Positions 49,168 to 57,604 of a DNA stretch of 64,000 nt are shown here, one piece after another (position 1 is the first letter of the stretch; the number at the start of each line of letters is the position of its first letter). The notes under the pieces are model-generated. The model was not told the DNA's origin. It was given only the letters and a program-made list of their open reading frames with translations, and made no database searches. The stretch is from assembly GCF_002216065.1 (NCBI RefSeq), contig NZ_CP022282.1, positions 2,418,001-2,482,000 of the forward strand, given 5' to 3'. Source of the stretch: Chryseobacterium sp. T16E-39 (lineage in GTDB: Bacteria > Bacteroidota > Bacteroidia > Flavobacteriales > Weeksellaceae). Position numbers and translations under genes: made by a program.

Positions 49168-49266
49168 ATGACTTTAATGAATTTCAAAATACATTTCAAC
49201 TTTTATATTTTTATAACCTGTTTATTTGCAGTTTTCCTATCATTCAAAATCCAGAAGTATAAATAA
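49168..49266 (+). CDS. Possible 32-aa single-span membrane peptide
   Basis: M-T-L-M-N-F-K start, a hydrophobic core (FYIFITCLFAVFLSF) and a charged tail KIQKYK: the shape of a small membrane protein. The surroundings are so A/T-rich that Phe/Ile/Lys-rich frames arise by chance, and no good promoter is seen. Confidence 0.25.
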   Translation: MTLMNFKIHFNFYIFITCLFAVFLSFKIQKYK

Positions 49267-49472
49267 GAAAAAGAAAACATCAGCTTAAATTTTGCATAAA
49301 AATGACGCCTGTTATCTTTAAACCCAATATTCTCATAAATATCATTAAAACCATTTTCTTAAAACACTACATTTTTTTTAAAATTTAAAAATTTACATAT
49401 TCTTACAAATTTAACATTACTAATGATTTATTTACATTATCCTATCCCCTAAATAAGCAGCTATTCATTTCA

Positions 49473-49499
49473 TTGAAGTTAATATTTTCATTATTTTTG
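49473..49499 (+). promoter_or_regulatory. rnhB promoter
   Basis: TTG (49473-49475), 16 bp, TATTTTTG (49492-49499), ending 19 bp before the rnhB ATG. Confidence 0.6.
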
Positions 49500-49518
49500 A
49501 TGTTTCTTATACTCATTT

Positions 49519-50103
49519 ATGGATTTATTAAAAAGCTGGTCACAGACCTATATTGAGGCAGGATGCGATGAAGTAGGCAGAGGCTGTTTATGTGGTCCTG
49601 TAGTAGCTGCAGCTGTAGTTTTAGATCATAATTTTGATCAAAACTTAGTGAACGATTCCAAGAAATTAAGCTTTAAAACCAGAATGGACCTTGATAATTA
49701 TATTAAGGACAATGTCAAAGATTACGCTATCGCTGAGCTTCCACCGACATTTATTGATTTACATAATATTCTCAATGCAAGTATCCATGCAATGCACAGA
49801 GCCCTTGATCAACTAACGATAAAGCCTGAACTGATATTAGTAGATGGAAATAAGTTCCATCCCTATAATTATATTCCCCATCAATGCATTATTAAGGGTG
49901 ATTCAAAAGTACTTTCAATCGCAGCGGCTTCAATCTTAGCCAAAAATTACAGAGACCAACTCATGATCAATCTGCATGAAGAATTTCCCGAATATGGATG
50001 GGATACAAATTTCGGCTACGCAACCAAGAAACACCAAGCAGCACTTATAAAATTCGGTCCAACCAAATACCACAGACAGTCTTTCAGACTTAAATACGAT
50101 TAA
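49519..50103 (+). CDS. rnhB: Ribonuclease HII
   Basis: 194 aa, normal length. It removes ribonucleotides and RNA primers from DNA. The first metal-binding motif is AGCDEVGRGCLCGP (DEVGRG at 17-22), followed by LILVDGNKF and the SIAAASILAKNYRD segment. Monocistronic, with its own promoter and a terminator shared with the converging yidC. Confidence 0.97.
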   Translation: MDLLKSWSQTYIEAGCDEVGRGCLCGPVVAAAVVLDHNFDQNLVNDSKKLSFKTRMDLDNYIKDNVKDYAIAELPPTFIDLHNILNASIHAMHRALDQLTIKPELILVDGNKFHPYNYIPHQCIIKGDSKVLSIAAASILAKNYRDQLMINLHEEFPEYGWDTNFGYATKKHQAALIKFGPTKYHRQSFRLKYD

Positions 50104-50120
50104 GATAAAGTATAAATAAA

Positions 50121-50153
50121 AAAGAGAGGTAAATTAAAATTCACCTCTCTTTT
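50121..50153. terminator. Bidirectional terminator between rnhB and yidC
   Basis: AAGAGAGGT / ACCTCTCTT, extended by AAATT/AATT pairs, with A and T tails, between converging genes. Confidence 0.85.
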
Positions 50154-50174
50154 TTATTTTATTAATTAATAAGA

Positions 50175-51974
50175 TTATTTTTTCTTATTTCTTTGTTGGT
50201 CTTGAACTTTTTGCTGTTCCTGAGCCTTTTCCATCATTTCTCTCATCCTTTTCTGGAATTTACCCTCAGATTTTGGCTTTTCTTTATTCGCCTGAATCTG
50301 GGCATGAATCTTTTTCTCATCCAAAATTACATATTTAATAACTAGGATAATTAAAATATTGATTGCATTAGATACGAAATAATACCATGAAAGACCAGAT
50401 GCTGAAGTATTCAGGAAGAATAGGAAAGTAATAGGGAAGATATACATCAAGACTTTCATATTCGGCATCCCCTCCTGTTGTGGCTGTTGGATATTCCCTG
50501 AAGTCATAATCGTATAAATCAAGATTACTATTGTACATGCCAAAGCAAAAATACTTAAATGATCCCCTAAAAACGGAACTTTAAATGGTAATTTAATCAA
50601 ATCATCATAAGCCGTTAGATCCTTTGCAAACCAGAATCCCTTTCCTCTTAAATCTATAAAGTTAGGGAAGAAACGGAATAATGCATAGAAAATCGGAATC
50701 TGAACGACCGCCGGTAAACATCCCGCCATCTGATTTACTCCCGCTTTTCGATAGATCTCCATTGTAGCTTGCTGTTTTTTCATTGGATCCGCATCCTTCA
50801 ATTTGGCTGTTGCCTCATCTATTTCCGGACGGATCACTCTCATCATTGCACTCAATTTATGTTGTTTATACATAATTGGCGAAAGAATCAACTTAACAAT
50901 AATTGTCATTATAAAGATTACCCACCCTGCAGTTAATCCCCAAGATGCAATAATATTATACATTGGCATGAAGAAATAACGATTCATTCCTCCAATAAAT
51001 GACCAGCCTAATGGCAATATTTCATCAAAGTTTTTATCATATGATTTTAACAATGGCAAATCCAAAGGCATAAAATACCAGGTAAAATCCTGGTTCAGTT
51101 CATTTCCGGTCATCTGCACAAAACCTTCATAGTTGAATTTCTTCAAATACTCCCCTTCTTCTACAGATTCCTGGTTTCCTTTACTTTGTGTAAATCCATT
51201 TTTAGCTTCAATTACTGAAGAAAAGAATTGCTGTTTTACACCGATCCAGTTAAGCGTCTCTTTTTCTTCCTCCATCGTTGTTCTTCCATCATAATCATAG
51301 CTCTTATAATTATTAAACGCATATGAAAATTCTGAATGAGACTGTTCCTGGGCTCTACCCTTTTCTAGGTTTCTTACATTATAATTCCATAGGAAATCAG
51401 CCTTGGTATCAGAAGTCACCTTAGCCAATCCTTGAGTTCTAACTTTAAAATCTAAAGTATATTTTGAAAGCAATGTATAGATAAACTGAATAACAGCTCC
51501 ATTATAGTTAGCCGTTAATGTCACAGCATTCCCATTAACTGTCGGAGAAAAAACTAAGTCTTTAGTATTAATAATTTTACCGGTTTTATCTTTAAACTGA
51601 AAACCGTAGTTTGAATTATTTTTATTAATTAAATAAAGAGGCAGGTCGGCCTGATCACTTTTGTGATCGTAAGCCTTATATTTTAAAAGCTCTACTTTAG
51701 AAACTTGTCCTCCTAAGCTGGAAAATTCCAATTTCAATTCGTTGTTCCCTAAAGTGGAAACCTGAATTGCGTTAGGAGTTACATCTGGATTGATATTACT
51801 TGCCTGAGTTTGTTTTACGGCAGTTTTTGCTTGTTCAGTTTTTTGTTGTTGAGTTTTCAACTGCTCCTCTTTCTGCTGTTTATTCTGAAAATAAAACATA
51901 AACCCGAAGAGAACCACACATAAAACCGCAAAACTAATCATTTGACTTTTATCGAGTCCGTTGTTCTGTTGCAT
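50175..51974 (-). CDS. yidC: Membrane protein insertase YidC
   Basis: 599 aa. An N-terminal membrane helix (about 11-26), a large periplasmic beta domain with a Gln/Lys-rich linker before it, then the conserved five-helix core (WGLTAGWVIFIMTIIVKLIL in parts, MAGCLPAVVQIPIFYALFRFF, SGLSWYYFVSNAINI) and a Lys/Arg/Gln-rich C-terminal tail that can touch the ribosome. It inserts and folds inner-membrane proteins with or without SecYEG. It is not next to the rpmH-rnpA genes found with it in other phyla. Confidence 0.96.
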   Translation of the reverse strand: MQQNNGLDKSQMISFAVLCVVLFGFMFYFQNKQQKEEQLKTQQQKTEQAKTAVKQTQASNINPDVTPNAIQVSTLGNNELKLEFSSLGGQVSKVELLKYKAYDHKSDQADLPLYLINKNNSNYGFQFKDKTGKIINTKDLVFSPTVNGNAVTLTANYNGAVIQFIYTLLSKYTLDFKVRTQGLAKVTSDTKADFLWNYNVRNLEKGRAQEQSHSEFSYAFNNYKSYDYDGRTTMEEEKETLNWIGVKQQFFSSVIEAKNGFTQSKGNQESVEEGEYLKKFNYEGFVQMTGNELNQDFTWYFMPLDLPLLKSYDKNFDEILPLGWSFIGGMNRYFFMPMYNIIASWGLTAGWVIFIMTIIVKLILSPIMYKQHKLSAMMRVIRPEIDEATAKLKDADPMKKQQATMEIYRKAGVNQMAGCLPAVVQIPIFYALFRFFPNFIDLRGKGFWFAKDLTAYDDLIKLPFKVPFLGDHLSIFALACTIVILIYTIMTSGNIQQPQQEGMPNMKVLMYIFPITFLFFLNTSASGLSWYYFVSNAINILIILVIKYVILDEKKIHAQIQANKEKPKSEGKFQKRMREMMEKAQEQQKVQDQQRNKKK

Positions 51975-52104
51975 TTTGATTTTATTAAAATTATTTTTTC
52001 ACAATCCTTCGCAAAATTCATTATTAAATTCACTCTGGATTTCGAGCTGACAAAAATACTGATTTTTTATCAAAACTCTATCTTTTACTCTATTACAATA
52101 TAAT

Positions 52105-52136
52105 AAACTCAGGCTGATGATTATCAGCCTGAGTTT
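52105..52136. terminator. Strong hairpin after pyrG
   Basis: Perfect 14-bp stem AAACTCAGGCTGAT / ATCAGCCTGAGTTT with a 4-nt loop, 31 bp after the pyrG stop on the minus strand and upstream of yidC; T-rich on both sides. Confidence 0.82.
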
Positions 52137-52166
52137 ATATATGACGTTTATACGATATAAATTGCT

Positions 52167-53774
52167 TTATTTTTTCTCACAAGCTTTAATAAAAGCTCTG
52201 AATAATGGATGTGGTGTTGCCACCGTACTCTTATATTCAGGGTGATACTGTACTCCAACGTAAAATGGATGATCTGTCAATTCAAGCGCCTCAACTAATC
52301 CGGTTTCAGGATTAGTTCCTGTTGCAAGGAAACCATTTTTTTCAAATTCCTGTAAATAATCACTATTAAACTCATACCGATGACGGTGTCTTTCAGCAAT
52401 ATTTTTACTTCCGTAGATTTCTGAAAGTTTAGAATGGTTTTTTATAGAACATTTCCAAGAACCAAGACGCATTGTACCTCCTTTATCTACAACATTTTTC
52501 TGCTCTTCCATTAATGAAATTACAGGATGCTCTGTAGCTGTATCAAACTCCATGGAATTCGCTTTTGAATATCCAAGAATATTTCTGGCAAATTCAACAG
52601 TCATAATCTGCATTCCTAAACAAATTCCCAACATTGGAATTTTATTTTCTCTTGCATATTGCGCTGTAAGAACTTTTCCTTCAATACCTCTATCTCCAAA
52701 ACCTGGAGCTATAAGAATCCCACTAACGCCTTTTAGTGTTTCTTTTATATTGTCCGGAGTAATATCTCCACTATAAACCCATCTTACTTTCACTTCCGTT
52801 TCCAAATCTGCACCGGCATGTTTAAATGCTTCAGCAATAGAAATATAAGAATCCTGAAGAGAAATATACTTACCTACTAAAGCAATTTCAACCGTTCTTT
52901 TCGGGTTCTGGAATTTCTTAAGAAAGTTCTTCCAGTCTTTAAGATCAGCTTCTTTATCACTCTTAAGATCCAATCCTTTTAAAACAACATCATCGAAGTT
53001 TTGCTTCTGCAAATACATTGGAACTTCATAAATGGTTTCCAAATCTTTACATTCAATAACGTTATCCAAAGGAACATTACAGAACTGAGCTAATTTAGCT
53101 CTCTGATCTTTTGGAATTTTATGCTCTGTTCTGCAAACCAAAACATCAGCCATAATTCCGCTTTCCATCAATTGACGAACAGAATGCTGAGATGGCTTAG
53201 TTTTTAATTCTCCACTTGAAGCCAGATAAGGCAATAAAGTAAGGTGAATCACCATAGAATTTTTCTCGCCTAACTCCCATTTTAACTGACGAACAGTCTC
53301 GATGTAGGGCAGAGATTCAATATCCCCAACAGTACCTCCGATTTCAGTAATAATGATATCGTAGTTCTGCTTGGAAAGCATTTTAATTCTTCGCTTAATT
53401 TCGTTAGTAATATGAGGAATTACCTGAACTGTTTTTCCAAGGAAATCTCCTTTTCTTTCTTTTTCAATTACAGTCTGGTAGATTTTCCCTGTGGTAACGT
53501 TGTTATTTTGAGAAGTGGGAGCATCCAAGTATCGCTCGTAGTGACCTAAATCCAGATCCGTCTCCGCACCATCTTCGGTTACATAGCATTCTCCGTGTTC
53601 ATAAGGATTCAATGTTCCTGGGTCAATATTAATATAAGGATCTAGTTTTTGGATCGTTACATTAAAACCGCGTGATTTCAGCAATAGTCCCAGAGAAGCA
53701 GAAACGATTCCTTTTCCCAAAGATGAAGTTACACCTCCTGTCACAAAGATGTATTTAGTATTCTTTTTACTCAT
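52167..53774 (-). CDS. pyrG: CTP synthase
   Basis: 535 aa from the ATG at 53774 (MSKKNTKYIFVTGG). An in-frame start at 53792 lies inside the promoter and is rejected. It aminates UTP to CTP using glutamine. The N-terminal synthetase domain has FVTGGVTSSLGKG; the C-terminal class I glutamine amidotransferase has the nucleophile Cys in GICLGMQ and GVQYHPE for the His/Glu pair. Monocistronic. Confidence 0.97.
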   Translation of the reverse strand: MSKKNTKYIFVTGGVTSSLGKGIVSASLGLLLKSRGFNVTIQKLDPYINIDPGTLNPYEHGECYVTEDGAETDLDLGHYERYLDAPTSQNNNVTTGKIYQTVIEKERKGDFLGKTVQVIPHITNEIKRRIKMLSKQNYDIIITEIGGTVGDIESLPYIETVRQLKWELGEKNSMVIHLTLLPYLASSGELKTKPSQHSVRQLMESGIMADVLVCRTEHKIPKDQRAKLAQFCNVPLDNVIECKDLETIYEVPMYLQKQNFDDVVLKGLDLKSDKEADLKDWKNFLKKFQNPKRTVEIALVGKYISLQDSYISIAEAFKHAGADLETEVKVRWVYSGDITPDNIKETLKGVSGILIAPGFGDRGIEGKVLTAQYARENKIPMLGICLGMQIMTVEFARNILGYSKANSMEFDTATEHPVISLMEEQKNVVDKGGTMRLGSWKCSIKNHSKLSEIYGSKNIAERHRHRYEFNSDYLQEFEKNGFLATGTNPETGLVEALELTDHPFYVGVQYHPEYKSTVATPHPLFRAFIKACEKK

Positions 53775-53789
53775 TAGATTAGGTTTGTG

Positions 53790-53820
53790 CAAAGTTATGG
53801 GAAAAAGAAATACGAGGCAA
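53790..53820 (-). promoter_or_regulatory. pyrG promoter
   Basis: Minus strand: TTG (53818-53820), 20 bp, TAACTTTG (53790-53797), 15 bp before the ATG at 53774. Confidence 0.65.
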
Positions 53821-53837
53821 TTTATTTACCAAGAAAT

Positions 53838-53873
53838 AAAAAAAGGTTCCTCAAAATTACTTGAGAAACCTTT
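53838..53873 (-). terminator. Terminator of the YceI-family gene
   Basis: AAAGGTTCCTCAA / TTGAGAAACCTTT, a 13-bp stem with one mismatch, followed by a T run on the minus strand. Confidence 0.8.
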
Positions 53874-53900
53874 GACCAAACCAAATTATATTTAAAAAAA

Positions 53901-54467
53901 TTATTGTTTTATTAATTCAAAATATAAGTTTACATCCACATCTTTTGCTACCCCTGCACCAGTTGGATCATATTTAATATTATAATCAAGACGGTTTACT
54001 GTAAATTTTGTCTGGAAACCTAAGACTTCTTTTCCCTGTTGATTTTTAGTAATACCTCCATATGTTAAAGGGATACTTATTTCTTTAGTAACATCTTTGA
54101 TCGTTAACTTTCCTTTAAGCGTGTAATTATTTTTGTCTTTTACAATTGAAGTTCCTTCAAATTTCATGGTCTGAAATTTCTCAGCATCAAAGAAATCAGC
54201 ACTTTTCAAATGCTTATCTCTCATTTCAACCCCTGTATTTACAGAACCTGTTATTACACTGAAGTTTAATGTAGCTTTATCCAGATTAGCTCCCGGAGCT
54301 GTTATAGTTCCTTCAAATTTATCAAACCTTCCCTGCACAAAACTGATCCCCATATGCTTGATATTGAAATTTACAGAAGAATGCATTGGATCTACATTCC
54401 AAGTTGACTGTGCAAAACCGCTAATGCTTAGAAAAGCAAATACAAAAGCGAATAGTATCTTTTTCAT
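53901..54467 (-). CDS. Exported YceI family protein
   Basis: 188 aa from the ATG at 54467 (MKKILFAFVFAFLSISGFAQ); a TTG ten codons upstream belongs to the promoter. Signal peptide, then a lipocalin-like YceI barrel (STWNVDPMHSSVNFNIKHMG, GVEMRDKHLKSADFFDAEKF). The fold binds isoprenoid or amide lipids such as polyprenyl chains in the periplasm; the ligand here is unknown. Single-gene unit with promoter and terminator. Confidence 0.93.
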   Translation of the reverse strand: MKKILFAFVFAFLSISGFAQSTWNVDPMHSSVNFNIKHMGISFVQGRFDKFEGTITAPGANLDKATLNFSVITGSVNTGVEMRDKHLKSADFFDAEKFQTMKFEGTSIVKDKNNYTLKGKLTIKDVTKEISIPLTYGGITKNQQGKEVLGFQTKFTVNRLDYNIKYDPTGAGVAKDVDVNLYFELIKQ

Positions 54468-54494
54468 AGTAATATATTTTAAAATTATTTTGTT

Positions 54495-54502
54495 CAAAGG
54501 TA
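54495..54502 (-). promoter_or_regulatory. -7 element of the YceI-family gene
   Basis: TACCTTTG on the minus strand (exact TAnnTTTG), 27 bp before the ATG; no -33 TTG at the expected distance. Confidence 0.45.
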
Positions 54503-54529
54503 AATTGATAAACTGAATAGCATCTTGAT

Positions 54530-54934
54530 CTATGGTAATTTTTTATCTTTTGAAAACGAAATTTTTGAATTAATTAAATCTATAAGGTATATAACCAGTA
54601 AAACAATGCCTGAATTCGCATACGTCAATACACTAAAAAAATGATCATCCCTACTACCAAAAGGATTAAAACCCGAAATAATGAGACTAAACAAATAAAT
54701 GATTTCAAATAAAACAGCTATCCTAATCATCGAATGGTAGCTTTTTTTAAAAATCAATACTGTAATGAAACCAATGACAGATACAATTATACCTTCCATT
54801 AGAATCAGAAAAGGAGCCATTCCGTAACTACCACCAGGTAAATTCAAGAGAGATACAATCAGAATACTCATCACAAAATTCAAAAATGTCATGACTCCAA
54901 AAATCATGATACTATTTATCAGAATATTTTTCAT
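54530..54934 (-). CDS. Hypothetical four-helix membrane protein
   Basis: 134 aa with four predicted membrane helices (about 8-30, 42-62, 70-90, 106-120) and a short Lys-rich tail (SFSKDKKLP). No domain recognised. It diverges from radA and lies upstream of the YceI gene on the same strand; that gene has its own promoter, so co-function is not implied. Confidence 0.65.
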   Translation of the reverse strand: MKNILINSIMIFGVMTFLNFVMSILIVSLLNLPGGSYGMAPFLILMEGIIVSVIGFITVLIFKKSYHSMIRIAVLFEIIYLFSLIISGFNPFGSRDDHFFSVLTYANSGIVLLVIYLIDLINSKISFSKDKKLP

Positions 54935-54994
54935 GAGTGAAAATTAACTAAAATTTGAGAAGTAAAATTCAAAAAAAATTTTGAACTTCGCGGT

Positions 54995-56344
54995 ATGGCA
55001 AAACTTAGAACAGCATATTTCTGTCAAAACTGTGGAACCCAGTATTCTCAATGGATGGGACAATGTAAAAATTGTGGGCAATGGAATACTCTTGTTGAAG
55101 AAATTGTAGAAAAACCTACCCATAAAAGTCTTCCTTCCTCAAAAAGCAAACAACATGTCATCAATATTGTGGAGGTGGAAGCAATTGAGGAACCCCGAAT
55201 AAAAACTCCTTCAGAAGAACTTAACCGAGTTTTGGGAGGCGGGATCGTTTTGGGCTCCGTTACTTTAATTGGCGGTGAACCCGGAATTGGAAAATCGACG
55301 CTGCTCTTGCAGTTGGCTTTAAAAATGAAAAAAACGGTTTTCTATGTTTCAGGAGAAGAGAGTGCTTCACAAATTAAAATGAGAGCAGACCGTTTATCTG
55401 AGATTCAAAATCCAAATTGTTTTCTTTTCACTGAAACTTCGTTAGAAAAAATCCTTCATGAAGCTAAGAAATTAGAACCTGATTTTGTCATCATTGACTC
55501 TATTCAAACCCTGCAATCTCAACTGATTGAAAGTTCACCGGGAACTGTTTCTCAAATCAGAGAGTGCTCTAATGAGATCATCAAATATGCTAAGGAAAAT
55601 AACACACCTGTATTCCTGGTAGGGCACATTACAAAAGACGGACAAATTGCAGGACCAAAAGTATTGGAACATATGGTTGATGTGGTTCTTAACTTTGACG
55701 GAGATAGAAATCATCTTTTCAGGTTATTAAGAGCAAATAAAAACCGTTTTGGCTCGACTTCAGAAATCGGCATATACGAAATGATCTCTCAGGGTCTTAA
55801 AGAGATTAAAAACCCATCCGAAATTTTAATTACAAAAAAATTTGAGGAACTTTCGGGAAATTCTGTTGCTGTAACTCTGGAAGGAAACCGCCCTATGCTT
55901 CTTGAAATCCAGGCACTGGTAAGTACCGCTGTTTATGGAACACCACAAAGAAGCTCTACCGGCTTTGATGCAAAAAGATTAAACATGCTTCTTGCCGTGT
56001 TAGAGAAACGCGCAGGCTTCCAATTGGGCTCAAAAGATGTTTTTCTTAATATTACAGGAGGGATAAAAACAGACGATCCGGCTCTAGATTTGGCAGTGGT
56101 AGCATCTATTCTTTCTTCCAATGAGGACATCGCCATCTCAGAACATTTTTGCTTTGCTGGTGAAATCGGATTAAGCGGAGAGATCAGACCTGTAGCTCAG
56201 GTGGAACAACGAATTTCGGAGGCCGAAAAATTAGGTTATGAAAAAATATTTGTTTCGAATCTGAATAAAATTCCAAAAAGAAAATTCGGGATCAAAATTG
56301 AGGAAGTAAGTAAAATCGAGGACTTTCACGAACGAATTTTTTAA
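54995..56344 (+). CDS. radA: DNA repair protein RadA
   Basis: 449 aa, full length. Four-Cys zinc finger at the N-terminus (Cys10, 13, 24, 27), Walker A GGEPGIGKS (93-101), the RadA-specific KNRFG motif (ANKNRFGS) and a C-terminal Lon-protease-like domain (LNITGGIKTDDPALDLAVV). It helps branch migration in recombinational repair as a RecA-like helicase. Upstream TTG, 18 bp, AAATTTTG (54956-54984) is a possible weak promoter. Confidence 0.96.
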   Translation: MAKLRTAYFCQNCGTQYSQWMGQCKNCGQWNTLVEEIVEKPTHKSLPSSKSKQHVINIVEVEAIEEPRIKTPSEELNRVLGGGIVLGSVTLIGGEPGIGKSTLLLQLALKMKKTVFYVSGEESASQIKMRADRLSEIQNPNCFLFTETSLEKILHEAKKLEPDFVIIDSIQTLQSQLIESSPGTVSQIRECSNEIIKYAKENNTPVFLVGHITKDGQIAGPKVLEHMVDVVLNFDGDRNHLFRLLRANKNRFGSTSEIGIYEMISQGLKEIKNPSEILITKKFEELSGNSVAVTLEGNRPMLLEIQALVSTAVYGTPQRSSTGFDAKRLNMLLAVLEKRAGFQLGSKDVFLNITGGIKTDDPALDLAVVASILSSNEDIAISEHFCFAGEIGLSGEIRPVAQVEQRISEAEKLGYEKIFVSNLNKIPKRKFGIKIEEVSKIEDFHERIF

Positions 56345-56359
56345 TAAAAATGTAATTCA

Positions 56360-57469
56360 ATGCCACTAGAAAATATTCAAAAATTTGTCCTTGTGTTGCT
56401 TTATGGTGGCTTGACACTGTTTTCATTCACCGTATTAATCAACCCATTGCGGGTGAACAAAAAGGCTAATTTCTTTTTTGGGTTATTTTTATTTTTGTGG
56501 TCGAGTTACTGGATATTAAATGTATTGCAATTTTGTAACCTTCCGCCCACCCCACTGTTTGAAAAAGGGGTGTATTCTATACAGATATTAACACCTATAT
56601 TTTTGTTTTTCAGTGTTGTCTTCTTCATCAATCCTAATTATCATTTCAAAAGAAAAGATATTTTTTGTCTTATTGCCCCTATAGTTTATTGGGTATTACT
56701 CATTTGCTCCGATGACAATAAGACCATTTACAGTATCGTAATGCTTATGGCGGTTTCCCACAACCTCCCTTATATTGCGTTAATTTATTTTAAAATAAGA
56801 AAACACCAAAAAAGAATAGAAATTATCTCGTCAGACACTGAAAATATAGACCTCCAATGGCTCATTAAACTTAGCTTTCTTCTTTTTACGACAATTATTA
56901 TAACTGTTGGATACGAACTATTTAACACTTTTGTATATAAGATGCATCAGCATGTGGTCATGGATCTTTTATTTTTGTTCATTGTCTACAGCACTCTATT
57001 CTATGTCCTTCGTCAAAAGGAAATCTATCCCATTGATAAAAAACAGCGGGCGGAGTTGTTATCCATCGAATTAGAAAATGACGGAGAAATAATTGAAAAG
57101 AAAAAATTAATCCCTGATCAGGAATTTGATATTTTAAAACAAAAATTAATCTCTTTAATGGAAACTGAAAAACCGTTTTTGGATGGTGATCTCAATCTAT
57201 TGAAGTTATCCGATTTAATTCAAATTAATGCTCATCAACTTTCCTATCTTCTCAACAATGGTTTCAATGAAAACTTTTTCCATTTTGTCAACAAGTACAG
57301 AGTAGAGTACGCCAAGCAACTACTAGTAAATGATTCTCATCAAAAACTGTCAATGGTCGGAATTGCATTTGAATCCGGTTTCAATTCTAAAACAGCCTTC
57401 AATACCATCTTCAAAAAAATGACAGAAATGACACCCTCTGAATTTAAAAAATCTTACTCACACCAATAG
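56360..57469 (+). CDS. AraC-family regulator with membrane N-terminus
   Basis: 369 aa. Residues ~1-215 hold about seven hydrophobic helices, and the C-terminal ~100 residues are an AraC HTH pair (DLIQINAHQLSYLLNNGFNE; MVGIAFESGFNSKTAFNTIFKKMTEMTPSEF). Such membrane-anchored AraC proteins are common in Flavobacteriia; the signal they sense is unknown. It follows radA by 15 bp. It precedes the exported metalloprotease gene, which could be a target. Confidence 0.87.
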   Translation: MPLENIQKFVLVLLYGGLTLFSFTVLINPLRVNKKANFFFGLFLFLWSSYWILNVLQFCNLPPTPLFEKGVYSIQILTPIFLFFSVVFFINPNYHFKRKDIFCLIAPIVYWVLLICSDDNKTIYSIVMLMAVSHNLPYIALIYFKIRKHQKRIEIISSDTENIDLQWLIKLSFLLFTTIIITVGYELFNTFVYKMHQHVVMDLLFLFIVYSTLFYVLRQKEIYPIDKKQRAELLSIELENDGEIIEKKKLIPDQEFDILKQKLISLMETEKPFLDGDLNLLKLSDLIQINAHQLSYLLNNGFNENFFHFVNKYRVEYAKQLLVNDSHQKLSMVGIAFESGFNSKTAFNTIFKKMTEMTPSEFKKSYSHQ

Positions 57470-57571
57470 CCCCTATATCAATTTCACCAACAAGAAAGCC
57501 ATATTATTAAAAATTTCACACAGAATCGTTCTATGTTTTGAAAAAAATTCACCACATGTTGATATTTTGTA

Positions 57572-57579
57572 TACATTTG
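57572..57579 (+). promoter_or_regulatory. -7 element of the metalloprotease gene
   Basis: TACATTTG (exact TAnnTTTG), 25 bp before the ATG at 57605; the only close TTG is 10 bp upstream, too near for a standard -33 box. Confidence 0.4.
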
Positions 57580-57604
57580 TATTTCACCACATAAATCACA
57601 TACA

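Larger units (their letters stand above)
48759..49518. other. Long AT-rich intergenic region before rnhB
   Basis: About 760 bp with poly-A/T tracts and no gene of normal size. A 32-codon frame with a membrane span lies at 49168-49266, and the rnhB promoter is at the right end. I see no tRNA, hairpin of note or regulatory RNA. Confidence 0.55.
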
